64,000 nt of DNA, from NCBI RefSeq assembly GCF_004001325.1, contig NZ_AP018722.1, forward strand, positions 1,798,001 to 1,862,000, written 5' to 3'. This document shows positions 30,242 to 39,737 of this stretch, piece after piece. The notes beneath the pieces were generated by a model. The model was given only the letters and a program-made list of their open reading frames with translations, was not told the origin of the DNA and did not search any database. The translations under genes and the position numbers were made by a program. Numbering within the stretch: the stretch's first letter is position 1; each line of letters opens with the position of its first letter. The stretch comes from Thiomicrorhabdus aquaedulcis (GTDB taxonomy: Bacteria; Pseudomonadota; Gammaproteobacteria; Thiomicrospirales; Thiomicrospiraceae).

Positions 30242-30305
30242 TCACTCTTATGAATACTTATTAATGCTCATTAATGTTTGTGAGCAGGTCGGTAAAATGG
30301 TTCAC

Positions 30306-31160
30306 CTAAAACTCTGCAATTTCAGGTAAGTCTTCCGGGGGTGCTAACTTTACTTCAAACAACTGCGCGCACCGCTCATTGGCTTTAAGCACTTTAAAGT
30401 GCACACCGCCCACGGTTAACTCTTCGTCAACGCGCGGCACATGCCCCATTTCGGTGGCGACAAAACCGGCGACCGTTTCGCTGTTATCGTCATCAATACT
30501 GACCTTAAAAAAGGCGTTAAACTCTTCTATGGGTGTAAACGCTTGGACCGAAAACGTGCCACTTAAACGCTTTTGAATATTGGCGTCCTCGGTCACATCG
30601 TGCTCGTCTTCAATTTCGCCCACAATTTGTTCTAACACGTCTTCGATGGTAATCAAACCCGCCAACTCAGCGTATTCGTCTACCACCAAAGCCAAGTGGT
30701 TACGGCTCGATCTAAAATCGCGTAATAACACGTTTAAACGTTTGCTTTCAGGTACAAAAATGGGTGCGCGGTAAATAGCCACCAAGTCTTCTTTGGTTTT
30801 TAATTCGCCCTTAACCACCGCTCTAAACACATCTTTGGCCAATAACACACCCACAATATCTTTGCCTTCCATCACAGGGTAACGCGAATGTGAGCTTTCA
30901 AGCATGTTTTCTAAAATACGCTCTAGCGGTTCGGTGGCATCAATAAGTTCGATCTGCAATCGCGGAATCATAATATCGCGCGCGCGCAGTTCAGAAACGT
31001 CTAACACCCCTTTAATCATTAATAAAGCATCGGCGTCAATCACGCCTTGAGTTTGTGCTTCTTGCAAAACAATTAAAAGCTCTTCTTGGCTCTCCGGCTC
31101 GCCTGAAAATACTTTTCCAAGGCGTTCTAGCCACGAAGAACCGTTACTACTGTCGCTCAT
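30306..31160 (-). CDS. corC: CorC-type CBS-domain protein (magnesium and cobalt efflux family)
   Basis: The 284-residue protein has two CBS domains (about 65-190: R-A-R-D-I-M-I-P-R and V-V-D-E-Y-A-E-L-A-G-L-I-T) and a CorC_HlyC C-terminal domain. It has no membrane domain, like enteric CorC/YbeX. Despite the name, a role in ribosome biology is suggested for the group because of its constant link to ybeY and ybeZ. Confidence 0.92.
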   Translation of the reverse strand: MSDSSNGSSWLERLGKVFSGEPESQEELLIVLQEAQTQGVIDADALLMIKGVLDVSELRARDIMIPRLQIELIDATEPLERILENMLESSHSRYPVMEGKDIVGVLLAKDVFRAVVKGELKTKEDLVAIYRAPIFVPESKRLNVLLRDFRSSRNHLALVVDEYAELAGLITIEDVLEQIVGEIEDEHDVTEDANIQKRLSGTFSVQAFTPIEEFNAFFKVSIDDDNSETVAGFVATEMGHVPRVDEELTVGGVHFKVLKANERCAQLFEVKLAPPEDLPEIAEF

Positions 31161-31203
31161 TTAGTTACCTACTCATTATTAAATTTAGTTTTTTCTATTA
31201 CGT

Positions 31204-31683
31204 TTAAACGCCGTCTTCTGCATACGGATTGGCAAAGCCCAACGCGTGCATAATCTCTATTTCTAACGATTCCATCTCTTGCGCATCGTCGTCATCAATA
31301 TGGTCAAAGCCCTGTAAATGCAAGGTGCCGTGCACCACCATGTGCGCCCAATGCGATTCTAACGATTTATTTTGCGCACGCGCCTCGTCTTCAACCACTT
31401 GCGCGCAAATCACCAAATCGCCTAAATAAGGCAATTCTTCGCCTAACTCAACCAGGCCTGGTGGGTTTTCAAACTCAAACGACAACACATTGGTGGGCTT
31501 GTCTTTACCACGATAGTCGTGATTTAACTGCTGGCTTTCTTCTTCGCTCACAATCCGAACGGTCATTTCAACCTGCTGATGGGCGTGTTCGTCCACCAAA
31601 CTGGCTCTTACCCATTGCTCGCACTGCGCCTGAGAAGGCAAGGCTTCGGGTTCAATACCCCATTGAAGTTCAAGATCTAGCAT
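31204..31683 (-). CDS. ybeY: Endoribonuclease YbeY
   Basis: The 159-residue metalloenzyme carries the zinc site H-G-T-L-H-L-Q-G-F-D-H (three histidines) and L-G-D-L-V-I-C. It takes part in 16S rRNA 3' end maturation and ribosome quality control. A palindrome copy at 31451-31462 encodes P-G-L-V in an exposed loop before E-L-G-E-E-L. Confidence 0.95.
   Translation of the reverse strand: MLDLELQWGIEPEALPSQAQCEQWVRASLVDEHAHQQVEMTVRIVSEEESQQLNHDYRGKDKPTNVLSFEFENPPGLVELGEELPYLGDLVICAQVVEDEARAQNKSLESHWAHMVVHGTLHLQGFDHIDDDDAQEMESLEIEIMHALGFANPYAEDGV
31451..31462. repeat. ACCAGGCCTGGT palindrome in ybeY (P-G-L frame)
   Basis: In a loop before the conserved strand. Confidence 0.95.
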
Positions 31684-31755
31684 GCTGTTTTCCTTGCAAA
31701 AAGGTGAGTGAGGAGAACTATTTTAAAACGTTTAAAGCCAGTTTGTGTGGCCAAT

Positions 31756-32766
31756 TTATGACGTTTCCTGAGCTTGGCGCTGTGCCCGCTTTTGCTCTTG
31801 CGCCTGCTCAACTTTTTTATCGTGTTTTTCGTAGGCTTGCACAATTTTTTGCACTAAGCTGTGGCGCACCACGTCTTGGGTTTGATAAAAAGTAAAACCA
31901 ATGCCCTTTACGCCGTCCAGCACCTCAATAACGTGGCGCAAGCCCGACGTTTGATGTTTGGGTAAATCGCACTGGGTAATGTCGCCGGTAATCACCGCCG
32001 TAGAGCCAAAGCCAATGCGCGTTAAAAACATTTTCATCTGTTCGGTCGAGGTGTTTTGCGCCTCGTCCAAAATAATAAACGCCTCGTTCAGCGTGCGTCC
32101 GCGCATAAACGCCAATGGCGCGATTTCAATCACATTTTTTTCAATTAAACGCTCAACCGTTTCAAAGCCCAGCATATCAAACAGCGCGTCAAACAACGGC
32201 CGCAAATAAGAGTCTACTTTTTGGCTTAAATCGCCGGGTAAAAACCCCAGCTTTTCACCGGCTTCTACTGCGGGACGCGTTAAGATAATGCGACGAACTT
32301 TTTCACTTTCCAACGCCTCGACCGCACAGGCCACCGCCAAATAGGTTTTGCCGGTTCCGGCCGGACCAATACCAAAATTAATGTCGTATTTTTGAATTGC
32401 CTCAATGTACTTGGCTTGATTGGGATTGCGAGTTTTAATGACCTTGCGGCGGGTTTTAATCAAAACCTGATCACTCGCCAACGGCTTGGGCGCTTCAAAT
32501 CCCAGTTGGTGCAACACCAAATGAATTTTTTCGGGCACCAAGGTTTCGTCCAGCGTGGCGGCGTACAACACGCGTACGACCTCTTGCGCTTGCGCCAAAC
32601 GATCAGCTTGCCCGGTAATGGCTACGTTAAAACCACGGACGTTAATTTCAACGCCCAAGCGCAACTCAACCTGTGCAAAATGCTCGTTATGCCAACCGCA
32701 TAAGTTTTGTAAGCGCGTATTGTCTTCTGGAAACAACTTAAATTGTAGTGTGTGCAGTTCTGACAA
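31756..32766 (-). CDS. ybeZ: PhoH-like ATPase YbeZ
   Basis: The 336-residue protein has a KH-like N-terminal part and a PhoH ATPase domain with Walker A G-P-A-G-T-G-K-T and Walker B F-I-I-L-D-E-A-Q-N. YbeZ interacts with YbeY in ribosome metabolism. The C-terminal tail is basic and glutamine-rich. It lies between miaB and ybeY as in enteric bacteria. Confidence 0.95.
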   Translation of the reverse strand: MSELHTLQFKLFPEDNTRLQNLCGWHNEHFAQVELRLGVEINVRGFNVAITGQADRLAQAQEVVRVLYAATLDETLVPEKIHLVLHQLGFEAPKPLASDQVLIKTRRKVIKTRNPNQAKYIEAIQKYDINFGIGPAGTGKTYLAVACAVEALESEKVRRIILTRPAVEAGEKLGFLPGDLSQKVDSYLRPLFDALFDMLGFETVERLIEKNVIEIAPLAFMRGRTLNEAFIILDEAQNTSTEQMKMFLTRIGFGSTAVITGDITQCDLPKHQTSGLRHVIEVLDGVKGIGFTFYQTQDVVRHSLVQKIVQAYEKHDKKVEQAQEQKRAQRQAQETS

Positions 32767-32787
32767 AAAAGGCCTCTAAACCGATTG

Positions 32788-32799
32788 ACCAGGCCTGGT
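32788..32799. repeat. ACCAGGCCTGGT palindrome between miaB and ybeZ
   Basis: Twenty-two bases upstream of the ybeZ start. Confidence 0.95.
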
Positions 32800-32870
32800 G
32801 AAAGCCTGACTTATTAAAAACAACGTTAAAAAAGGTTAAAACAACCTTAAAAAACCGGTTACTTAAAACC

Positions 32871-34310
32871 TTATAACGCATAAAACTGCGGGGCAACGTG
32901 CGTGTGCGCCTCGGGCGTGGCCACCACTTTACCGCGCAATGAGTTGTTTAATGCCTCGGTAATTTCCACATCGACAAACTGGCCAATTAAATCGGGCGAG
33001 CCTTCAAAGTTTACCACGCGATTGTTTTCGGTGCGCCCCGCAAGCATAGTAAACGAATGACGCGACAAACGCTCTACCAATACACGCTCTACCGTGCCTA
33101 ACATGGCATTGCTAATGGCCTCGGTTTGCGCGTTTAATAAGTCTTGCATTGCCACTAAGCGGCGTTTTTTCTTATCAAGAGAGGTGTCGTCCGGAAAACC
33201 CGCCGCCGGCGTACCCGGGCGTTCACTGTAAATAAAACTAAACGAACGGTCAAAATTTAACTCTTCAACCAACTTTAAGGTTTCTTTAAAGTCGTCACAA
33301 CTTTCGCCCGGAAAACCAATAATAAAATCGCCCGACAAACACAAATTAGGCCGCAACGCGCGCACTTTACGAATGGTCGATTTGTATTCTAGCACCATGT
33401 GATTACGCTTCATCATCGCCAAAATCCGATCCGAACCGGACTGAATCGGCAAATGCAAATGCGACACCAGCTCGGGGATTTCGGCGTAACAATTAATAAT
33501 GCTTTGCGTCATTTCATTGGGGTGTGAGGTGGTAAAACGAATACGATCAATGCCGTTAATGGCGCGTACGCCGTGCATTAACACCGCCAAATCGGCAATT
33601 TCGCCGTCGGCCATCACCCCGCGATACGCGTTGACGTTTTGCCCCAGCAAATTAATCTCACGTACACCCTGTTGCGCCAAGACGCGCACTTCGTGCAACA
33701 CATCATCGTAAGGACGACTCACCTCTTCGCCGCGCGTGTATGGCACTACGCAAAACGTACAATATTTAGAACACCCTTCCATCACCGACACCATGGCTGA
33801 CACGCCGTTGACTTCGGGTTCGGGTAAATTGTCAAATTTTTCAATCTCTGGAAACGAGATGTCAATCACCGCTTTTTTCTTTTTAATGCGGTCATCACCG
33901 CGTATGCGCAACGCCTCATCAATCATCGCGGGCAAACGGTGCAGGGTTTGCGGGCCAAAAATAACGTCCACACAAGGCGCACGCTTACGAATCACCTTGC
34001 CCTCTTGCGACGCCACGCAACCGCCCACCCCAATCACACGATTGGGTTTAAGCGATTTCCATTTTTCCCAACGTCCCAACTCCGAAAACACCTTTTCTTG
34101 AGCTTTTTCGCGCACCGAACAGGTGTTCATCAACAACACATCGGCGTCTTCAGGCTCGGTCACCAACTTTAAACCGTGGGTTTTCTCAAGCAAACTGGCC
34201 ATCTTGTCCGAATCATATTCGTTCATTTGACAACCGTAAGTAATCACATAAAGACCGCCGGTAAAAAGCGAAGAACTGTTGGATGACGCAGGGTGAAAAG
34301 TTTGAGACAT
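32871..34310 (-). CDS. miaB: tRNA-2-methylthio-N6-dimethylallyladenosine synthase
   Basis: The 479-residue radical SAM methylthiotransferase has an N-terminal UPF0004 domain with three cluster cysteines (T-Y-G-C-Q-M-N, M-N-T-C-S-V-R, V-G-G-C-V-A), the radical [11 protein letters not shown] motif, and a C-terminal TRAM domain. It modifies A37 of tRNAs. It heads the miaB-ybeZ-ybeY-corC-lnt group. Confidence 0.97.
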   Translation of the reverse strand: MSQTFHPASSNSSSLFTGGLYVITYGCQMNEYDSDKMASLLEKTHGLKLVTEPEDADVLLMNTCSVREKAQEKVFSELGRWEKWKSLKPNRVIGVGGCVASQEGKVIRKRAPCVDVIFGPQTLHRLPAMIDEALRIRGDDRIKKKKAVIDISFPEIEKFDNLPEPEVNGVSAMVSVMEGCSKYCTFCVVPYTRGEEVSRPYDDVLHEVRVLAQQGVREINLLGQNVNAYRGVMADGEIADLAVLMHGVRAINGIDRIRFTTSHPNEMTQSIINCYAEIPELVSHLHLPIQSGSDRILAMMKRNHMVLEYKSTIRKVRALRPNLCLSGDFIIGFPGESCDDFKETLKLVEELNFDRSFSFIYSERPGTPAAGFPDDTSLDKKKRRLVAMQDLLNAQTEAISNAMLGTVERVLVERLSRHSFTMLAGRTENNRVVNFEGSPDLIGQFVDVEITEALNNSLRGKVVATPEAHTHVAPQFYAL

Positions 34311-34353
34311 GCTGTTTCCGTGTAATTTTACGTGTGATGTTAAAGGGCTACCA

Positions 34354-34365
34354 ACCAGGCCTGGT
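34354..34365. repeat. ACCAGGCCTGGT palindrome upstream of miaB
   Basis: In the spacer between pglL and miaB. Confidence 0.95.
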
Positions 34366-34463
34366 CGTTTATTTTTACCCTATCCCACTGAATATACTGA
34401 TAAATCCAGGGTCGCGTATTCTAACATAATGCCCGCTAAAACCCTAAGTACGTTTTGTAACGA

Positions 34464-36107
34464 CTACTTCAACAAAACGGTGCGTGCTTTAGCAAGATTT
34501 TTGCTCGTTAAACTGCTGCGACTTTGCCCAGCTTGGGCTTCTGCCCACCAAATAAAGCGTTGAATGTCGTAACGATTGTTATCTGCAATGGCTTTTATAA
34601 GCATTTTATTCATAACGCCATGCACCGAATCTTTAAATACTGGGTGGTAAGACGCGTATTCAAAATAGTGCATATCACGAATTTCTTCTGGCGTTTGCTT
34701 GGCGGTTAAAAATAGACGGTATTCATATTGATACACATCTTGAATACTTTTAACGCTCCAATACGCCACTCCAAGCCACCCCAGCATTAACACCGTTAAC
34801 AAACCACGCCCCACCAACACTTGATTTGAACCTACCTTAAACCGCACCCTTTTTTTAGAATTACGCACCCCATAATGCAATAAAAACAGCAGTAAAAATA
34901 GATGAATAGCCGAGAACACAAACGGAGATGACAGTTGGGTCTGAATTAACATAGGGATTGCTAGAGCCAAAACACCCAATGCAAATTGAGCGCGTTGTTT
35001 AAACAAAGTGTAAACATAATGTGCAATCATTAAGCCAATCCCAATCAATGCCACCACGCCACTTTGCAGCATCCAATAAAGCACCTCATTATGCGGGTGC
35101 AAAAATTGATGCAACTTTAATTCACTAAACGCCGCTGGCACCCCCGCCGTTTGCGCGTAAGCCACAAAAGCGGGCGTATATCCGTCTAAGCCAAACCCAA
35201 GCCATGGCGACGTTAAAAACAACTGCCAACTGGTTCGATATAAAAACAACCGAACGTCGGTTCCCATGGCAACATCATTAAGCTTATCGCTCAACAATTC
35301 TATTTGACTGGCCTTACCCGGAAACCAAAGCGCCAATAACACCGCCAAAACCACTAAAGCCAACCAAATCATCAAGCGCACGGGGTGTTTTTTTAAAGCC
35401 ACAAACCGCACAGCCAGCACCAGTGGCAGTGCTACCAGTAACGCCAACCAACCCGCGCGCGAGCCACTTAATAATAAAATATAACCGCTTAACAGCACCG
35501 CTAACCATACTACCGCTTGCCAATACCACTTATAACGCCCAAACGACGCGTGCGACACCACATACAAAGCCATTACCGCTACCGTTGCCATAAACGTAGC
35601 GGTCATATTAACTTGCTGAATAATGCCCACAGGGCGATTGGTGACTACGCCAAAGGGTAAATACCCCGTTAAGGTGTACCAAACTCTAAACGGATCGAGC
35701 AACTGCACGGTGGCCACCAGTGCGTGTACCACACCCAACAAACAAACTAACGTTAAAATCTTTAAAAAAAGAGCATGCGTTATGCGCCACTGCATCAACG
35801 CATAAAAAAACAGCCAAGCCCCGATTATTCCGCCCAAAAAGAGCATTTGCTGACTAAAACTGGTGGCGGTGTTAACCAAAGCAAACCCAAAAATGACCAG
35901 GCCTGCCAAACCCCAAACATTGCCAACCCAAGACACGGCAAACTCTTTAGCCGACACCACGCGCTGCAACGTCACCAATATTATTAAGCCTGCGGCAAAC
36001 CACACTCCGACATAATTAGGCATAAACAAACCTGAACCGCCTGTATTGGGTTGAGAGTACAGCAGGCTGATAAAAATAATGAATGCAAAAATAGCTCGAT
36101 AAAGCAT
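34464..36107 (-). CDS. PglL/Wzy-type O-oligosaccharyltransferase
   Basis: The 547-residue protein has about 10-12 membrane helices and a large periplasmic loop. G-S-R-A-G-W at mid-length and L-H-P-H-N-E-V-L-Y-W are the Wzy_C/PglL signatures. Such enzymes either ligate O-antigen or transfer lipid-linked glycans to pilins. A type IV pilin gene lies immediately upstream, which favours a pilin O-glycosylation role (PilO/TfpO-PglL type). The C-terminal periplasmic part includes R-D-M-H-Y-F-E-Y-A. There is no nearby glycan-synthesis cluster, so the sugar is unknown. Confidence 0.85.
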   Translation of the reverse strand: MLYRAIFAFIIFISLLYSQPNTGGSGLFMPNYVGVWFAAGLIILVTLQRVVSAKEFAVSWVGNVWGLAGLVIFGFALVNTATSFSQQMLFLGGIIGAWLFFYALMQWRITHALFLKILTLVCLLGVVHALVATVQLLDPFRVWYTLTGYLPFGVVTNRPVGIIQQVNMTATFMATVAVMALYVVSHASFGRYKWYWQAVVWLAVLLSGYILLLSGSRAGWLALLVALPLVLAVRFVALKKHPVRLMIWLALVVLAVLLALWFPGKASQIELLSDKLNDVAMGTDVRLFLYRTSWQLFLTSPWLGFGLDGYTPAFVAYAQTAGVPAAFSELKLHQFLHPHNEVLYWMLQSGVVALIGIGLMIAHYVYTLFKQRAQFALGVLALAIPMLIQTQLSSPFVFSAIHLFLLLFLLHYGVRNSKKRVRFKVGSNQVLVGRGLLTVLMLGWLGVAYWSVKSIQDVYQYEYRLFLTAKQTPEEIRDMHYFEYASYHPVFKDSVHGVMNKMLIKAIADNNRYDIQRFIWWAEAQAGQSRSSLTSKNLAKARTVLLK

Positions 36108-36131
36108 GATATTATCCAGTTATTAAGATAT

Positions 36132-36160
36132 AAAAAAACCCGCACAAGAGCGGGTTTTTA
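36132..36160 (-). terminator. Rho-independent terminator after the type IV pilin gene
   Basis: CCCGC and GCGGG form a GC stem with a six-base loop, flanked by an A-run and T-run that extend it. It is 17 bases past the pilin stop. Strong attenuation here would give much more pilin than PglL mRNA. Confidence 0.88.
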
Positions 36161-36176
36161 GTGTAAAAACAATATA

Positions 36177-36689
36177 TTACATTAGCTCTTTACACAGGGT
36201 AACTGTAGCCGTGGTTGATACATAAGCAAGTCCGTCACTCGTTCTAATAGAACCTGTTGAACCAACTCCATCATCTAACTTAGTATCAATATTATTGGCA
36301 ATATCAAAAGGAATATCAGAAGCACAAACCTGCTTTCCAGTTATTGCTGGAGCAGTAGCTGAGGCTACATAAGAAAACTCACCATCTAATGCATGCTTAG
36401 GCCCTGATACATTAGTCGATACTGCATTACCACCAATAAAACCTTCCGTTCTTAAATCAACAAAAAAATTACCAGCTGTTGTTCCAGGATATGAACCAGT
36501 ACGATCACGATAAGCCCAATAAGCCGCAGAAATTCCTTCAAAATCAGCTGTCACACTCTTAATTTTAGAGTTCGTAATCAACTCTTGTCCTTTTAACACA
36601 CCGCCCAATAGTAGACCGATAATGACCAATACAATGGCGATTTCGACTAGGGTGAAGCCTTTTTGATTTGTTACGTTGGTGTTTGTCAT
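36177..36689 (-). CDS. Type IV prepilin-like protein
   Basis: The 170-residue prepilin has an 11-residue leader, cleavage site K-G before F-T-L-V-E with Glu at +5, and a long hydrophobic helix. It has two cysteines (near residues 120 and 167) that could close a disulfide loop at the C terminus, as in type IV pilin D-regions. AAGGAT lies at good distance from the ATG. Its own terminator and position beside pglL suggest it is a glycosylated pilin, either the major pilin of a second system or an abundant minor one. Confidence 0.88.
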   Translation of the reverse strand: MTNTNVTNQKGFTLVEIAIVLVIIGLLLGGVLKGQELITNSKIKSVTADFEGISAAYWAYRDRTGSYPGTTAGNFFVDLRTEGFIGGNAVSTNVSGPKHALDGEFSYVASATAPAITGKQVCASDIPFDIANNIDTKLDDGVGSTGSIRTSDGLAYVSTTATVTLCKELM

Positions 36690-36825
36690 GTTGGTATCCT
36701 TTTATTTAAATGGCCTACTGTTTCGTAGTGTTGCCATGATAGCAAAGACTTATAAATTAAAAAGAGTAAATTTTTTTACATGGCGCGACTAAATGAGACC
36801 TTTGCACGTCTGTTTGCCACAAGAC

Positions 36826-37929
36826 TTAACGTACTGCTGGCACGTTGTTGAGCACTAGGGTAAAGCTTAGGCGTTGGTTTTGTTGGTCAAAGCTGACTTG
36901 ACTGCCGACTTGTTTGAGCAGTTCGCGGGTTAAAAACAGGCCTAAGCCCATACCGCTTTGGCTGGTGGTCCAAAAGGGTTCAAACAGACGTTCGGACTTT
37001 AGCGGTTGGGCGGCCGGCGACGCACAGCTTTGAATGGTGACGGTTGCACCGATGGGCTCGGAGGTGATTTGACAGGCAATAGGCACAATATCAATGTTAA
37101 GGTCGCAATCGCCCAGCGGGTGGTCGCGGTAGTTGCCCAGCAAATTTTTAAACACTTCGACCAACACCGGTTTGGCGATGCTTACCGCGCCCTGGCCGTT
37201 AAGTTGTGCGGGCAGTTGGTACATAAACAACACTTCTTCTATTAAGGGGGCTAGCTCAACGGGCTGACTGTCGTAAAAGGTGCTAAGGGGTTGTTTCATT
37301 TGCGCGATGGTGTTTTTGGCGCGTTGTGCCATGGTGGGCAAGGTGGTTTGCAGGCGGTTCATTAGGCGTACTTTATCGTCGTCTAGGGTTAAGGTGGCGA
37401 CTTGCTCGTTAAGCAGACTGATAAATTGGGCAATGTTTTTAACCTCGTGTTGCACAAACATTTGATAGCGTTCTAGCCGCTTTTGCGAGGCTAAAATCTC
37501 GGCGTGTTTGTGCTCTATGTCTTGCTGCAAAATTTGCACAAACGTGGTGACCACCAAATTAAGCCATTCGCTGCGTTCGCCCCGATATTTGGGCAGCGCC
37601 AAGCGCAGTTCAAAGCACATGTCTTCGGTTTGCAGGGTGTAGGATTGGTAGTCGGCCTGCTCTGTGGCGTGCCCTAGGTTTTCAATACGTTGTTCGCCAA
37701 ACCAGTCTATGTGGGCGTTTAAATGCAAAATTCCAGCGTGTTGCAAAACCGACCAGGCCTGGTCAAAGAAATCGAGCGCGTCTTGATTAACGTGTTTGTT
37801 AAGCGCGTACAACTTGGCCAGCGTGCGACTTAAACTGGCGGTTTGTTGGTGAACATAATACGCCACCAGCAGCAACAGTGCACCCAACACCACCAGCGCA
37901 TAGGGCAAGACGTCCATTATAAAGTTCAT
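36826..37929 (-). CDS. Sensor histidine kinase
   Basis: The 367-residue kinase has one membrane helix at about residues 9-26, a middle region without a recognised sensor domain, an H-box F-V-Q-H-E-V-K-N with phospho-acceptor His161, an N-box K-N-L-L-G-N, and G-M-G-L-G-L-F. It resembles the PrsK-type kinase paired with Fis-type regulators. Its partner is likely the response regulator ending at 39105, separated from it by repeats and a toxin-antitoxin pair. A palindrome copy encodes F-D-Q-A-W near residue 55. Confidence 0.88.
   Translation of the reverse strand: MNFIMDVLPYALVVLGALLLLVAYYVHQQTASLSRTLAKLYALNKHVNQDALDFFDQAWSVLQHAGILHLNAHIDWFGEQRIENLGHATEQADYQSYTLQTEDMCFELRLALPKYRGERSEWLNLVVTTFVQILQQDIEHKHAEILASQKRLERYQMFVQHEVKNIAQFISLLNEQVATLTLDDDKVRLMNRLQTTLPTMAQRAKNTIAQMKQPLSTFYDSQPVELAPLIEEVLFMYQLPAQLNGQGAVSIAKPVLVEVFKNLLGNYRDHPLGDCDLNIDIVPIACQITSEPIGATVTIQSCASPAAQPLKSERLFEPFWTTSQSGMGLGLFLTRELLKQVGSQVSFDQQNQRLSFTLVLNNVPAVR
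37752..37763. repeat. ACCAGGCCTGGT palindrome in the histidine kinase gene (Q-A-W frame)
   Basis: Near residue 57 of the kinase. Confidence 0.95.
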
Positions 37930-38131
37930 GTTGAAGAGTTCATGTTAAAGAGATCATCTGTTAGCCTTTTAAGCATTTAAATCGGTTTAACCAGGCCTGA
38001 TTGCTTTGGTTTTATCGCACATAAAAACCCGTCATTGCGGGCTTGACCCGCAATCTATGAATTGCTACGGCGTATGTGGCAGATGCCGTGTCGTGGCACG
38101 GCATGACGGATTATGCACAACAATCAAACTG

Positions 38132-38143
38132 ACCAGGCCTGGT
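38132..38143. repeat. ACCAGGCCTGGT palindrome, start of repeat unit 2
   Basis: Head of the second 142-bp unit. Confidence 0.95.
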
Positions 38144-38273
38144 TGCTTTGGTTTTATCGCACATAAAAACCCGTCATTGCGGGCTTGACCCGCAATCTAT
38201 GAATTGCTACGGCGTATGTGGCAGATGCCATGTCGTGGCACGGCATGACGGATTATGCACAACAATCAAACTG

Positions 38274-38285
38274 ACCAGGCCTGGT
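38274..38285. repeat. ACCAGGCCTGGT palindrome, start of repeat unit 3
   Basis: Just before the toxin-antitoxin insertion. Confidence 0.95.
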
Positions 38286-38323
38286 TGCTTTGGTTTTATC
38301 GCAACAATTGGATGCCTGAACGA

Positions 38324-38587
38324 TTAATAGTGGTAACGGCAGGCAATGACAGTAATCTGGTTTGAATCAACCGCATAAACAAGGCGATTAGACTCATCTA
38401 TTCTTCTTGACCAAAAACCTGAAAGATTTTCTTTTAAGGGTTCTGGTTTACCAATCCCTTCAAATGGTGAGCGCATGGTATCTTGAATTAACTTATTAAT
38501 ACGCCTTAAGGTTTTCTTGTCTTGGCTTTGCCAATATTCATAATCAGACCAAGCTTTCTCTGTCCAAGACAGAATTTCAATCGTCAT
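38324..38587 (-). CDS. yoeB: YoeB/Txe-family mRNA interferase toxin
   Basis: The 87-residue toxin starts at the ATG at 38587, inside the antitoxin stop region, not at the longer frame start. W-T-E-K-A-W-S-D-Y, K-P-E-P-L-K and the C-terminal C-R-Y-H-Y match YoeB, including the catalytic Glu, Arg, His and Tyr set. YoeB cuts mRNA in the ribosomal A site. It overlaps the antitoxin by 11 bases. Confidence 0.93.
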   Translation of the reverse strand: MTIEILSWTEKAWSDYEYWQSQDKKTLRRINKLIQDTMRSPFEGIGKPEPLKENLSGFWSRRIDESNRLVYAVDSNQITVIACRYHY

Positions 38588-38834
38588 TAAGCAGCCCTTT
38601 TTGAACGATTTTTCCTGAATGATATTGCTCAATAGAGTGCTTTAAATGGATCGCATTTGAGGGGGATTTAAGTAAATGCACAGTTTCCATCAAGCTATTA
38701 AAGTAATCCAGTGACATGACAACCGCATTACCAGCGTCTCTGCGTGTGATGATTGCGCAATCGGCATTATCAACGACTGAATCCAAGACAGACTTTAAAC
38801 TGTTTCTCGCTTCTGTATAACTTACAACTTGCAT
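38577..38834 (-). CDS. yefM: YefM/Phd-family antitoxin
   Basis: The 85-residue antitoxin begins M-Q-V-V-S-Y-T-E-A-R-N-S-L with an AAGGAG site eight bases before the ATG at 38834; longer in-frame starts lack one. The N-terminal Phd/YefM DNA-binding fold is followed by an acidic tail that neutralises YoeB. The pair likely represses its own promoter in 38835-38980. Confidence 0.93.
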   Translation of the reverse strand: MQVVSYTEARNSLKSVLDSVVDNADCAIITRRDAGNAVVMSLDYFNSLMETVHLLKSPSNAIHLKHSIEQYHSGKIVQKGLLNDD

Positions 38835-38984
38835 ATTGCTTCTCCTTTTTGAAATTATAGCAAACATGAACAATAATATGTACATGTCCGACTTGGATGT
38901 TTAAGCAATATTAGATAATCAAGGTGTTACAAAGAGTAAACGGGCAACAAACGCACGATAATAGTTGTAGTAGTTCAGATAAAT

Positions 38985-39105
38985 AAAACCCCGTCATTGC
39001 CGGCTTGACCCGCAATCTATGAATTGCTACGGCGTATTTGGCAGATGCCGTGTCGTGGCACGGCATGACGAATTATGCACAACAATCAAACTGACCAGGC
39101 CTGGT
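38985..39105. repeat. Rear part of the third 142-bp repeat unit
   Basis: From the type A hairpin (here with TTGCCGG, one change in the stem) through the type B hairpin to the palindrome at 39094-39105, this segment matches the two full units before the toxin-antitoxin pair. Its last base is the first base of the response regulator stop codon complement. Confidence 0.88.
39094..39105. repeat. ACCAGGCCTGGT palindrome at the response regulator stop
   Basis: Its last base belongs to the regulator stop codon. Confidence 0.95.
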
Positions 39106-39737
39106 CATTCGTTATTTTGACGTTGCAGACCGTATTTGTTAATAAGGTAATAGACGTTTTCGCGCTTTATGCCCAATCGTCGGGCGGTTTCGTGGACGTT
39201 AAACTGCGTTTGCGCCAGCACATGGCGCACCAGTTTTTCTTCGGCCAAATTGCGCACGCTTTTTACGCCTTCGCCCACGTTAATCTCTAATTGCAAACTT
39301 TGCAGACCTTCTTGAATTTTGAGCTTTTGAGCCTGCGTGTAAAACAACACCGCCCGCTTAACGGCGGGTAACAAGGTTTGCAACAAAACGGGTTTTTCTA
39401 AAAAATCAAACGCGCCGTGTTTAAGCGCCAAATACGCGCTGGTGTCTGGATTTTGCCCGGTTAACACCACAGTATTAACCTGCGGTTGATGCATTTGCAG
39501 CCAGCTTAAAACGCGCAAACCTTCGTCGGCTGAATGCTCGTTGGGCGGCATCCCCATGTCTAAAATGGCCACTGCAATGTCTTGCAATGTAAGTTGCTTA
39601 ATCGCACTGTCGGCGCAGTCGGCCTCTAACAACGCATAACCCGCGCCCTCTAACGAAAAACCCAACATGCTGCGCAATGCTGGGTCGTCGTCGATGAGTA
39701 GAATGGTTTGAGACGTTTGATTATTATTGTTAATCAT
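39105..39737 (-). CDS. Fis-type two-component response regulator
   Basis: The 210-residue regulator has a receiver domain (acidic pocket L-I-D-D-D near 14-18, phospho-acceptor Asp60 in A-I-L-D-M-G-M-P, Lys in F-L-E-K-P) and a C-terminal Fis helix-turn-helix (H-E-T-A-R-R-L-G-I-K-R-E-N-V-Y). There is no AAA+ domain, so it does not drive sigma-54. Its start shares a base with the RTX-pseudopilin stop (TAATG), so it is translated with the pilin operon. It probably controls these pilin genes. Confidence 0.9.
   Translation of the reverse strand: MINNNNQTSQTILLIDDDPALRSMLGFSLEGAGYALLEADCADSAIKQLTLQDIAVAILDMGMPPNEHSADEGLRVLSWLQMHQPQVNTVVLTGQNPDTSAYLALKHGAFDFLEKPVLLQTLLPAVKRAVLFYTQAQKLKIQEGLQSLQLEINVGEGVKSVRNLAEEKLVRHVLAQTQFNVHETARRLGIKRENVYYLINKYGLQRQNNE

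Larger units (their letters stand above)
37990..38303. repeat. Tandem 142-bp repeat units (two full, third interrupted)
   Basis: Two units of exactly 142 bp start at 37990 and 38132, each beginning with the palindrome (the first as ACCAGGCCTGAT) and holding one type A hairpin (38035-38053; 38177-38195) and one type B hairpin. A third unit begins at 38274 but matches only to about 38303, where the toxin-antitoxin insertion starts; its remainder reappears at 38985-39105. The two full units are almost identical, indicating recent duplication. Confidence 0.92.

Noticed and set aside
38006-38188. Small open frame across the 142-bp repeats
   Set aside because: It follows the repeat unit itself, has no ribosome-binding site and encodes a repeat-derived peptide.
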